DNA of 16,097 nucleotides from Bacillota bacterium (GCA_023443925.1 JAEZSL010000227.1:1-16097); one strand, 5' to 3'; counted from the first letter of the stretch, positions 7,973 through 15,420 are shown. The notes: generated by a model not told the origin, from the sequence alone. A program made the numbers and translations.

Positions 7973-10900
7973 TTAGAGCAGATGAAATAATTTATCTGTA
8001 ACATAATTTAATTTATAATAGTTACTTATACTTTCCATCAGGGTTTTATCATCCTGTACGTCCAGTGCGGTCAGCATGAAATTCAATTGATTGTACCGGG
8101 TGTCCTCCTCCAGCTTCATATTGTGATCCAGCTGTACATTTACACTTTCCGTAATGGCAAGCTGCCCTTCTTCCTCTTCTTCCGTAATGTAGTACTGGAT
8201 ATTTTCATTATAGAACAGGATAAATTCCTTGACATGGATGCCCAGATAAACATTATTCATCTCTTCGGTAGTAAAATCATCGGTGCCGTCTTTTCCTTCC
8301 AGCCGGTAATGGATGGTTACCTTATGAGAAGGATTTGTAATATACTCCACAAAGATCCGGTCATTGATACGGGACGGCAGTGTAATGGAATTCTGGAACT
8401 TCTTAAAAAAGGGAAGAATGATTCCTTTTTGTATCATTTTATGCAAATTGTAATCAACCAGCTCTTTTTCACCGTCACCCAGACTGTCCTCCTGAGACAG
8501 CTGCTTTAACAATGCCAGCATACAGACTTCATTCTCCTCATAGGTAAGCTGCCGTTTCATAATAGGGAAAAGCTCAGGTTGTATCACACGGTCCATAACC
8601 AGATATTTATAGGCATTGTAGGTTAAAAATGCCCGGATCAGCTTATGATTGGTGCCTTTTTTATAATAGCTTAAAAATACTGCCAGAGAATTGGTAATAT
8701 AACTTTCCGCAAACAGCATCTGACCCAGCAGACGTTCTTCCAGACTTCCGGTTTCCATCTCAAAACCCGAAGCTGCCAACCAGAGATCATACATCTCCCC
8801 TGTGGTGCCAAAAAAATTCTTCACCAGATAATCAAGGATTTCTTCGTTATATTTGCCTTCTCTAAAAATATGATAAGCCAGACTAACCAGTATACCGTTA
8901 TTTTCTTCATCGATACCGTTTCTTTGAAGCAGCGCAGAACACAGTTTAATTAAACGCTTTACCGCAACTCCCTGGAATCCGAATTCCGTAAGTGCCTTCA
9001 GTGCTTTGTCATACAGATCCCTGATAATGAATAATTCAATTATCTTATCCCGGTCGGCTTTATTAAGACCACCTACCTCGATTCTATGCAGGTAGTTTTC
9101 CAGCAGCTCTCCTTCAAAATTATCATAATAATAAGAAACCAGATCCAGATTAATTTTATTATAATAACTGTCGTCCAAACCAGGAATATCCAATATCTGT
9201 TTTCTGATCTCTATGGACTGTGGGTCAAATTTCTGATAGGTCTGCACTTTCTCCGACAGATTCAATAATACCATGGGGTGTTTCACTTTCATATCGTAAC
9301 AGGTATTGATATAATACTCCCAGTGCATTAGTTTATTCAATATGTATTCTGCCGTAGCAGCATACCGGTTGTCGGTTCCGTCCACCAGAAAAATCTCCGC
9401 ATCTTCCGTGTAGATATCCACATAGGCTGTTCCGGAGGAAAACGGAGTAAAGACTTCCTCCCGCATTTCTTTATGTACGACAAGAACCCCTTTCATATTG
9501 GGGTTATTGCAGACAATTTCGTGCTTGAACATAACAAAGGGCAGTTCTGCCGCTATTTCCGGAGTCATGGGCTGGGTTGCCAGAATTTCCTCATATAGCA
9601 GGGCCAGATTAGCATTCATATTATGTGCTGTAAGCTGTCTAACCACAAACTGCTCAATCCGCTTTAAGTAGGACCGGTACATGGCGGGCAGACTTTCCTT
9701 GCGTTTTACGATATAAGCGTAGAGATAGGCTTTCTTACGGTCATTTAGACTGCTGTTGTAGATAAAATATAAAAGTATCTGCTGCGGCAGCACCGTATCC
9801 GGATTCTCATTAACGGAATACATATAATATTCATAGAGTTCCGTAATCCGCAGCTGTTCCTCCACACCTTCCCGGTACCAGGTAAAATACCTGCCGCTTC
9901 TTTGCTGCCCTTTGATGAGATGGCTGCAGATGGCTGTCAGTATTTCTTTATTCCCGTATTTTGGGTACAGTTTCTCCAGGCAGTGATGGACAGTCCGGCT
10001 GAAAAACTTTTTCTTTCCCGCAAGATAGGTATACTGCATCGCTGCTTCTTCCATGATATATTCATTTTTTATACTCCAGTTTAGGACCTGGAATTCGAAT
10101 TCCTGTAATTCATGCAGAAGGGACGGCTCTTCGTTAAATATGACTGCCGCCTCAAAATATAAAATCGGGCTCCTGCATCCGTTCTTATATTGTTCTTTGA
10201 TATCCTCCAGTTTTAAAGCTTTATTGATATCATACTTTTTGTCGACGTATAACAGAAACCATAGCAGCTGCCAGTCACGGCTGCCGCTTTCGTAACGGCC
10301 CCGGATGGTATTCAGGGCTTCCGTTATGGCAGCTTCATCCTTGTTTAGAAGCGCCTTAAGGTATAGATACCCGCAATAAAGCAGAATGTTTGACTCTTTA
10401 TCGCAATGCGTACTCCCTTTATCGCAATGCGTACTCTCTTTTTCGCAATTCGCAGTTTCTGTATAGTTTTGCAGATTTTCCCCTGCCCTCATCTCTTCTC
10501 CGGATATGATCAACAGGTGGATCCGCAGCAGCTGATAGTAATCCTGGTTGCTTCCATCAAGGGCTATTAACCGCTCCAGTAAAGCTTCCGTGTCACTGAC
10601 ATAATCCTTTAGGGGCAGCAGGTTCCTTCTAAACTCCAGATAGTTGTGCGTAATTTTATACCGGTACTGTTTTATTTTTTTATGTTCCGTCTCTTTATCC
10701 GTGCCTGCCCTGTTCTTATGGCAGCAAACTTCCACGGTTATAGTTCCATGGGGCGAAGCAAGGAAAATTCGTCCGAAATTATTGCCGGGCCGCATGGCAG
10801 ACGGGTTCAGCACAAATTCCAGCGGATAGTTATTCCCAACAAAATTCTCGGCCCAGATAATCTTGTGTTCCGGAACCAGGAATAGCGCATCTGTACTGAC

Positions 10901-11578
10901 ATTAATTTTGGCATAGCCCCAGTTATCTTTTATCAGCGTTATTTTATCCATCATACTCTCATTGCGGATTTCGTAATGCAGCACTGTTTTATCCACGGAT
11001 ATATTCACCGGGATTTTCTTGCGGATTGCAATTAGAAATTCTTCCATGGCCTGGCTTATGGATCTGCTTTTAACGATATTCTGGTAAAGCAGCAGGAATT
11101 TTATATCATGATGAATTAAGATTTCTTTAAACTCTTTGGATTTAAAAAGCTTAATTGCCTCAGCCGTATCCGTCCTGGCAAGGTTGGTAAAATTAAAAAG
11201 ATCTTTTATTTTACCAATGGAGGAGTCAATATAAGGTGCTTCAATACTTACGGTAAAGGGCAGAATAATCTCACCGCAGTCACTTACAATGCAGACCTCC
11301 CCTTTCACCGTCTCCAGAGGACTCATATTCTCACCGTAAAAAGTATATTGAATCTCATTTTCCCGTTCCGTAAAACGGTTCTGTTCCAAACGGAACAATT
11401 CATTGGATGAGTAAAGAATCCCTTTAATTGGAGTATTCTTATCATTTTTCACGGTAAAACTACCGGTATAATTCTTACCTGCATCAACCGTAATCACAAG
11501 TTCTTCTTCCGACAACAGGATTCCAGGCGTTTCAAACTCAAAAACTCCTTTCGATAACCGATCCACTTTTTCTTTCAA
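7973..11578 (-). CDS. DUF5717-family large scaffold protein (Ig-like + helical repeats)
   Basis: A 1201-residue cytoplasmic protein with no signal or membrane segment. Residues ~20-110 look like an Ig-like beta sandwich (ELVITVDAGKNYTGSFTVKN). A helical linker with KIKDLFNFTNLA follows. A second beta domain at ~195-295 contains VLHYEIRNES and WAENFVGNNYPLEF. Residues ~320-1070 are an alpha-solenoid of TPR-like helices, interrupted around 720-790 by a beta-rich insert (AYVDIYTEDAEIFLVDGTD). The last ~120 residues are a mixed C-terminal domain ending YVTDKLFHLL. A 7-residue tandem repeat lies at 377-397. The start is TTG, with GGTGG 5 nt upstream; the nearby ATG at 11582 is out of frame. I recognise it as DUF5717 (not searched). 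It is the first gene of the operon, consistent with a scaffold role. Confidence 0.87.
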   Translation of the reverse strand: MKEKVDRLSKGVFEFETPGILLSEEELVITVDAGKNYTGSFTVKNDKNTPIKGILYSSNELFRLEQNRFTERENEIQYTFYGENMSPLETVKGEVCIVSDCGEIILPFTVSIEAPYIDSSIGKIKDLFNFTNLARTDTAEAIKLFKSKEFKEILIHHDIKFLLLYQNIVKSRSISQAMEEFLIAIRKKIPVNISVDKTVLHYEIRNESMMDKITLIKDNWGYAKINVSTDALFLVPEHKIIWAENFVGNNYPLEFVLNPSAMRPGNNFGRIFLASPHGTITVEVCCHKNRAGTDKETEHKKIKQYRYKITHNYLEFRRNLLPLKDYVSDTEALLERLIALDGSNQDYYQLLRIHLLIISGEEMRAGENLQNYTETANCEKESTHCDKGSTHCDKESNILLYCGYLYLKALLNKDEAAITEALNTIRGRYESGSRDWQLLWFLLYVDKKYDINKALKLEDIKEQYKNGCRSPILYFEAAVIFNEEPSLLHELQEFEFQVLNWSIKNEYIMEEAAMQYTYLAGKKKFFSRTVHHCLEKLYPKYGNKEILTAICSHLIKGQQRSGRYFTWYREGVEEQLRITELYEYYMYSVNENPDTVLPQQILLYFIYNSSLNDRKKAYLYAYIVKRKESLPAMYRSYLKRIEQFVVRQLTAHNMNANLALLYEEILATQPMTPEIAAELPFVMFKHEIVCNNPNMKGVLVVHKEMREEVFTPFSSGTAYVDIYTEDAEIFLVDGTDNRYAATAEYILNKLMHWEYYINTCYDMKVKHPMVLLNLSEKVQTYQKFDPQSIEIRKQILDIPGLDDSYYNKINLDLVSYYYDNFEGELLENYLHRIEVGGLNKADRDKIIELFIIRDLYDKALKALTEFGFQGVAVKRLIKLCSALLQRNGIDEENNGILVSLAYHIFREGKYNEEILDYLVKNFFGTTGEMYDLWLAASGFEMETGSLEERLLGQMLFAESYITNSLAVFLSYYKKGTNHKLIRAFLTYNAYKYLVMDRVIQPELFPIMKRQLTYEENEVCMLALLKQLSQEDSLGDGEKELVDYNLHKMIQKGIILPFFKKFQNSITLPSRINDRIFVEYITNPSHKVTIHYRLEGKDGTDDFTTEEMNNVYLGIHVKEFILFYNENIQYYITEEEEEGQLAITESVNVQLDHNMKLEEDTRYNQLNFMLTALDVQDDKTLMESISNYYKLNYVTDKLFHLL
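10388..10450. repeat. 21-bp in-frame tandem repeat inside the DUF5717-like gene
   Basis: Three 21-bp units (10388-10408, 10409-10429, 10430-10450) encode three 7-residue repeats: NCEKEST, HCDKGST and HCDKESN (residues 377-397). Each unit carries one cysteine. The length preserves the frame, as expected for replication-slippage expansion in a surface loop between solenoid helices. Confidence 0.9.
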
Positions 11579-11657
11579 TCATTCCACCCCAAGCTTTGGA
11601 TAATATTGTTTTGTATTTTTGAAATTATTTTTAGTATTTATTTTATGTTATTTTGGT

Positions 11658-11761
11658 ATTTGTTTCTTGTATTTATTTCTTATATTTGTTTCTTGTATTT
11701 ATTTCTTGTATTTGTTTCTTGTGTTTATTTCTTGTATTTATTTCTTATATTTATATTTAAT
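11658..11761. repeat. 13-bp tandem repeat, eight units, in the leader of the DUF5717 operon
   Basis: Eight consecutive 13-bp units run from 11658, the first seven close copies and the last degenerate. On the plus strand the core is RTTTRTTTCTTRT. On the transcribed (minus-sense) strand it reads AYAAGAAAYAAAY, almost free of G and C. G- and A-containing variants alternate in part, suggesting a 26-bp super-period. The array lies about 80-185 nt before the TTG start and downstream of the predicted promoter, so it would form much of an unstructured, A-rich 5' UTR. Confidence 0.92.
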
Positions 11762-11888
11762 ATTTTGTTTGTAATTTTTTGTAATTTCATTTTTATTTCT
11801 TTTCTAATATGGCTTTTTTCATTATTTGAATATACCACTGTATATTACATTATTCTGTATTGCATTTTTCCGAATTTAAATTATAATA

Positions 11889-11918
11889 ATTATAACACTA
11901 ATCGACATATTTAAGCAA
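11889..11918 (-). promoter_or_regulatory. Promoter of the DUF5717/DUF5716 operon
   Basis: TTGCTT (11913-11918), 18 bp, then TATAAT (11889-11894) on the minus strand, with an extended -10 (TGT before TATAAT). A second TATAAT occurs at 11880-11885. Predicted start near 11882 leaves a leader of about 300 nt. Confidence 0.65.
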
Positions 11919-12213
11919 TAGAAAGTGGATAGGCAAATGTTCATATGTTTACCGAAAAACCCTTATAATTTGGACATTATTCATAAAATACATAATGTGT
12001 TTCGTCGGGTTTTGGCAGCATTCATTTTACAGAGTGCCATACATAGATAATGCGTTGCATTTTAATCTTTTTAAATAAGCACTATTACAAGTGAGCATTC
12101 AAAAATATGGATTAACCCGAAGCATGAATTGCATAATTCAATCTCTGATTGGTTACAACAAATTACCATTCGCAGATGATACGATATACTGATATTCCGG
12201 TTATGAATAAAAA
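11919..12213. other. Divergent intergenic region, no gene seen
   Basis: A+T-rich DNA between the operon and the aminotransferase gene. The only structure I can support is an inverted repeat, ACATTAT (11974-11980) with ATAATGT (11992-11998), and a loose CCGAAAAACCC / GGGTTTTGG pairing flanking it (11952-11962 and about 12008-12017). This might be a regulatory site. No ORF with a ribosome binding site was found on either strand. Confidence 0.4.
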
Positions 12214-12244
12214 TTAACATAAAAAAACAGATTAGATGTATAGT
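12214..12244 (+). promoter_or_regulatory. Possible promoter of the aminotransferase gene
   Basis: TTAACA (12214-12219), 19-bp spacer, TATAGT (12239-12244). The spacing is long and the match moderate. It would give a short leader containing a GGTTT/AAACC mini-hairpin (12254-12265). Confidence 0.35.
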
Positions 12245-12285
12245 TTTATTACAGGTTTAAAAACCAGGCAGGAAGGAATCGTAAA

Positions 12286-13383
12286 ATGCTGACACCAAAA
12301 GAACATTTTCACGGAAGTGATTTAGAAAAAATTGAAGCTTATTATGGTATTAGAAAAGAGGATATTACCAGTTTTTCAGCCAATGTAAATCCCTTAGGCA
12401 TCTCGGATAAGTTAAGAAACGGTCTTGCGGATAAAATCGATGCCATTACAGGTTATCCGGACAGAGAATATACCTCTCTTCGAAAATGCATAGGCGCATA
12501 TGTCCACGCGGACCCGGAGCAGATCGTTGTGGGTAACGGAACGACGGAGTTAATCTCCCTCTGCATTCAGATTACCCATCCAAAAAAAGCACTGATACTC
12601 GGGCCCACCTATTCGGAATATGAAAGGGAAGTTGCTTTTGGCGGTGGCAGCTCTGAATATTTCCGGTTGGAAGAGACGGATGATTTCCGGCTGAATGTGG
12701 AAGATCTGAAAAAGGAGCTGACTTCGGATTTTGATCTGCTGGTGATCTGCAATCCCAATAATCCCACTTCTTCCGCTATCCCCTTACCGGATATGAGAAA
12801 AATTCTGGATATCTGCAAGCAGCGCAGTATTGTATGTATGATAGACGAAACCTATGTAGAATTTGCAGTGAAAACAGAAGAAATTACCGCTGTTTCCCTG
12901 GCAAGTTATTATAACAATATTATTATTTTAAGAGGAATCTCCAAGTTTTTTGCCGCTCCTGGCCTGCGTTTAGGATATGCTATTTGCGGCAATGCAGATC
13001 TTTTAAAATTGTTGAACCAGCGGAAAAATCCCTGGACTATCAACACCCTGGCTGCTATTGCAGGAGAAATCATGTTTACCGATACTGATTATATCAATAA
13101 GACCAGAGCGTTGATAAAACAGGAAAGGGAAAGAGTCTGCGGACTTCTCTCCTCCTGCCCTAATGTAAAGGTATACCCACCCGCTGCCAATTTTGTACTG
13201 GTTAAGATATTAAAAGACGGGATTACTTCCGCCGATGTATTTGACGCCGCTATAAGGAAAGGATACATGATCCGAGACTGCTCTACCTTTCCCTTTTTGG
13301 ATCAAAGATTTATCCGCTTCTGTTTTATGACGGAAGAAAAGAATACCGAATTGGTTAATCTGCTGTTAGATATCCTGGGGTAA
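12286..13383 (+). CDS. PLP-dependent aminotransferase, HisC/CobD type
   Basis: Fold-type I PLP enzyme of 365 residues, full length for the histidinol-phosphate aminotransferase / threonine-phosphate decarboxylase group. Visible motifs are FSANVNPLG near residue 30, GNGTTELI (83-90), CNPNNPT (155-161), IDETYVEF with the cofactor Asp at 187, SKFFAAPGLRLGY with the Schiff-base Lys at 220, and RFIRFCF with the substrate-binding Arg at 344. The N-terminus HFHGSDLEKIEAYYG resembles the CobD-like subfamily more than classical HisC. GGAAGGA lies 8 nt before the ATG. It stands alone, with no histidine or cobalamin genes beside it, so the substrate cannot be decided from context. Its transcript ends at the bidirectional hairpin at 13476-13517. 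Confidence 0.93.
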   Translation: MLTPKEHFHGSDLEKIEAYYGIRKEDITSFSANVNPLGISDKLRNGLADKIDAITGYPDREYTSLRKCIGAYVHADPEQIVVGNGTTELISLCIQITHPKKALILGPTYSEYEREVAFGGGSSEYFRLEETDDFRLNVEDLKKELTSDFDLLVICNPNNPTSSAIPLPDMRKILDICKQRSIVCMIDETYVEFAVKTEEITAVSLASYYNNIIILRGISKFFAAPGLRLGYAICGNADLLKLLNQRKNPWTINTLAAIAGEIMFTDTDYINKTRALIKQERERVCGLLSSCPNVKVYPPAANFVLVKILKDGITSADVFDAAIRKGYMIRDCSTFPFLDQRFIRFCFMTEEKNTELVNLLLDILG

Positions 13384-13475
13384 AGGATGTCGGATGAATT
13401 AACGGGAATTCTTGGTACATTCGATTCCTTCTCCACAACTGATTTCTGTAGTTCTGATAACAGGCTATAATATAG

Positions 13476-13517
13476 ACCGGCGGCTGATTCACTATTTATT
13501 AAGAATCGGCCGCCGGT
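13476..13517. terminator. Bidirectional terminator hairpin
   Basis: Arms 13476-13490 and 13503-13517 pair over 15 bp with one G-U and a 12-nt loop; the core ACCGGCGGC/GCCGCCGGT is very GC-rich against an A+T-rich background. On the plus strand TTATTTTACTT follows. On the minus strand an A/T-rich run follows. It sits between the convergent aminotransferase and SEDS genes. The rest of 13384-13475 holds nothing recognisable. Confidence 0.85.
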
Positions 13518-13521
13518 TATT

Positions 13522-14856
13522 TTACTTCACTCTTTCAATCCGAATAAACATCTTATCTTTATACGGCACTTCTTTTATCAGGCTGGTATTGCGGAACACC
13601 GACATCATAAGACCCAGCACTATGAAATTCACAAAAATTCCGGTACCTCCAAAGGACACAAAAGGAAAGATTACCTGGTCGATGATCCGGAATCCCAAAT
13701 TGGATAATATATAAACGACACTCTGTACGGCAAATACCAGACCGCAGCCTAATCCCACCAGCATACCCAGCGAATTCTTTCTGGTAAGGGAAATATAGAT
13801 CATCCTGGCGATAAATAAAGCAAACAAAGCTATCATGAAAATACCCGGAACAATACCCCAACGGCAGATTATATAGGTCAGGATAAAATCGTTATTATAA
13901 CCTGAAATATATTGAAAAGATATTTCGGGGACACTGCCAAATAGTTTTGAGCCGGAGAGAATTTCTCTGATTAAACTTATCTGGTATCCTCTTGCATACA
14001 GTTCCGGTTTCCATAATATCTGCAGCTTTTCAAGAAGCAGTATCAACCGATTACCACCGGAACTCATTAATATAATAAGACCGGCAGGTAATAGCCAACC
14101 GATTACCATAAAAGCTGCTTTTATTTTAGAGGTTGCGAACCAGTTTTTCGATACAGCAGTAAGCAGCATAATCAGGCAGGAAAAAAGCAAACTCAGATAT
14201 ACCGCGCTCTTGTCGATGAACTGTGTTACAACGGCAACTGCCAGAAGCACAAAGAGCAGACATTTCAAAATTCCGGTGTAACCTTTATTCCGGTAAGCAT
14301 ATATAATCCCTCCAAATAACGGGATAAACAACATACTATATACATATATATACGCCATCTGGTTATTAATCCACTTTCCAAAGGGTGCATACCCTAGTAT
14401 AACGGCAATCAACAGAAACCACATGAGTTTCGGATATCTTCCCAGAAAGGAATAATCCAGAAAATATACTCCTACCATTAACAGCAACCCGGCACTGATA
14501 AAAATAAGCTGTCTGACAATTACAGGACCCGTTATCATATTTTCAAGAGATGTATCCATACTATAGCGGGCAAATACACCTGCCAGGCATAGAATCAGGG
14601 CTGTCACAAATAATTTCCATTCAAAACGGGGCCGATGTATTTTATCCAGCTGCTTTCCCACTTCCACAGGATCTCCCATCTCTTCCAGAGCCTTCTTAGC
14701 AGCAGTAGATTCATCATGACCTTGCATTCTGTAAGATTCTTGCTGATCTTCGATATGCCGGCTGATTTCCTCCGCTGCCATATCTTTCGCCTTTCTGCAC
14801 CGGATCTGATCTGTCAGCTGTTCCAGATATTCTTCTTTTTTATCCAATGGGTTCAA
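13522..14856 (-). CDS. HAAS-domain SEDS protein (FtsW/RodA/SpoVE-like)
   Basis: Integral membrane protein of 444 residues from the TTG at 14856. The N-terminal ~75 residues form a HAAS-type helical domain (YLEQLTDQIRCRKAKDM, then HIEDQQESYRMQG and ALEEMGDPVEVGKQLDKIH). About ten membrane helices follow with SEDS landmarks: RQLIFISAGLLLM, VTQFIDKSA, ISGYNNDFILTYI carrying the conserved extracellular Asp, and FPFVSFGGTGIFVNF. True FtsW/RodA proteins have an acidic pair after DFIF; here it is CRWG, and the QPSE motif is missing, so a divergent function is likely. A GTG at 14865 gives 447 aa but touches AGGAGG; the TTG at 14856 has 8-nt spacing and is preferred. It overlaps padR by 17 nt, so the two are probably cotranscribed. 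The substrate and enzymatic activity are unknown. Confidence 0.85.
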   Translation of the reverse strand: MNPLDKKEEYLEQLTDQIRCRKAKDMAAEEISRHIEDQQESYRMQGHDESTAAKKALEEMGDPVEVGKQLDKIHRPRFEWKLFVTALILCLAGVFARYSMDTSLENMITGPVIVRQLIFISAGLLLMVGVYFLDYSFLGRYPKLMWFLLIAVILGYAPFGKWINNQMAYIYVYSMLFIPLFGGIIYAYRNKGYTGILKCLLFVLLAVAVVTQFIDKSAVYLSLLFSCLIMLLTAVSKNWFATSKIKAAFMVIGWLLPAGLIILMSSGGNRLILLLEKLQILWKPELYARGYQISLIREILSGSKLFGSVPEISFQYISGYNNDFILTYIICRWGIVPGIFMIALFALFIARMIYISLTRKNSLGMLVGLGCGLVFAVQSVVYILSNLGFRIIDQVIFPFVSFGGTGIFVNFIVLGLMMSVFRNTSLIKEVPYKDKMFIRIERVK

Positions 14857-15184
14857 AGGTAACACCTCCTATTACACCGCTTACGGCCTGGGTATATTCC
14901 TGCCACTCCTCCCGGATGGTTTTTAAATGCTGACTGCCCTTCTTCGTAATTCGATAATATTTTCTTGGTTTTGCACCCTTTGCATCCTCATAGGATTCCA
15001 GATAGTTTTTTTCCTCCAGTGAATGCAGTAATGGATATAGCGTGCCTGCTTTCAAATCAAAAACATGATTGGATCGCAGCCTCAGGATTTCTATAATCTC
15101 GTAGCCATACATATCTTTTTCCGATAACAGACTTAAAAGCAGCAGGGACGTATTTCCCGAAAGCAGTGCTTTATTTGCAGTCAT
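14840..15184 (-). CDS. PadR-family transcriptional regulator
   Basis: Cytoplasmic winged-helix regulator of 114 residues, the usual size for the short PadR subfamily (PF03551). It shows the characteristic LLLLSLLSEKDMYGYEI, then KAGTLYPLLHSLEEKNYLES and KYYRITKKGSQHL, which make up the recognition helix and wing. The C-terminal helix EEWQEYTQAVSGVI would mediate dimerisation. AAGGAGG lies 7 nt before the ATG. It overlaps the HAAS-SEDS gene and probably represses its own promoter through the palindromes at 15198-15240. PadR genes paired with HAAS-domain membrane proteins are a recurrent arrangement in Firmicutes; the inducing signal cannot be deduced. Confidence 0.95.
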   Translation of the reverse strand: MTANKALLSGNTSLLLLSLLSEKDMYGYEIIEILRLRSNHVFDLKAGTLYPLLHSLEEKNYLESYEDAKGAKPRKYYRITKKGSQHLKTIREEWQEYTQAVSGVIGGVTFEPIG

Positions 15185-15197
15185 TTGCTTACCTCCT

Positions 15198-15240
15198 TAT
15201 ATAGATTATCTACCTATATATTATATAGATAATCTATATA
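15198..15240. promoter_or_regulatory. PadR operator pair (perfect 15-bp inverted repeat)
   Basis: Arms 15198-15212 and 15226-15240 are perfect reverse complements of 15 bp with a 13-bp centre. Each arm contains its own near-palindrome, TAGATTATCTA at 15202-15212 and TAGATAATCTA at 15226-15236, with centres 24 bp apart. The right arm fills the -35/-10 spacer and the left arm covers the predicted start. That placement fits steric repression by PadR dimers (inference). Confidence 0.8.
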
Positions 15241-15246
15241 TGTCAA
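15218..15246 (-). promoter_or_regulatory. padR/SEDS promoter
   Basis: A perfect TTGACA (15241-15246) lies next to the right operator arm. The -10 is either TATAAT at 15220-15225 (15-bp spacer) or TAATAT at 15218-15223 (17-bp spacer). Predicted start near 15211 leaves a leader of about 26 nt. The remaining upstream DNA, 15247-15324, shows nothing recognisable. Confidence 0.75.
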
Positions 15247-15324
15247 TAGAAAATTTCGTTTGATTTGTAATTTAATACATTTTATATACAAGTAGATAAA
15301 ACAAGAAAAATTCGTTACGTTATT

Positions 15325-15366
15325 ATGAGGGGGTCCCAGTTCAGATTACTTATGGGGCACCCTCAT
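15325..15366. terminator. Strong hairpin after the BtrH-like gene, possible terminator
   Basis: ATGAGGG (15325-15331) pairs with CCCTCAT (15360-15366), and pairing continues inward (TCCCA with TGGGG) after one mismatch. The hairpin starts 21 nt beyond the stop codon of the BtrH-like gene. No T-run follows directly on the minus strand; a T-run occurs about 15 nt further on. On the plus strand TTCTTTTT follows after a few bases. Its role as terminator is plausible, not proven. Confidence 0.45.
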
Positions 15367-15380
15367 GTGAATTCTTTTTA

Positions 15381-15420
15381 AATCGTTCTAAAACTTATTC
15401 AATCGTTCTAAAACTTGTTG
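15381..15420. repeat. 20-bp tandem duplication at the end of the BtrH-like gene
   Basis: Two adjacent 20-bp units, 15381-15400 and 15401-15420, share AATCGTTCTAAAACTT; mismatches are confined to the last four bases of each unit. The duplication covers the last codons and the stop of the BtrH-like gene. Because 20 is not a multiple of three, the second copy is read in another frame and creates the TAG stop at 15388-15390. Confidence 0.88.

Noticed and set aside
11606..11914. Plus-strand 102-aa ORF rich in Phe, Leu, Ile and Tyr that looks like a membrane protein
   Set aside because: It is the translation of the T-rich 13-bp repeat array and has no ribosome binding site. The 13-bp period is not a multiple of three, so the pseudo-protein shows no repeat structure of its own.
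12023..12061. Minus-strand 12-codon ORF between the divergent units
   Set aside because: No ribosome binding site or promoter, and too short to distinguish from chance.
12286..13383. Assigning hisC or cobD to the aminotransferase
   Set aside because: Sequence motifs fit both and there are no histidine or cobalamin genes nearby, so a specific symbol is not justified.
13412..13714. Plus-strand 100-aa ORF crossing the aminotransferase/SEDS junction
   Set aside because: It reads through the bidirectional terminator hairpin and antisense to the SEDS gene, with no ribosome binding site.
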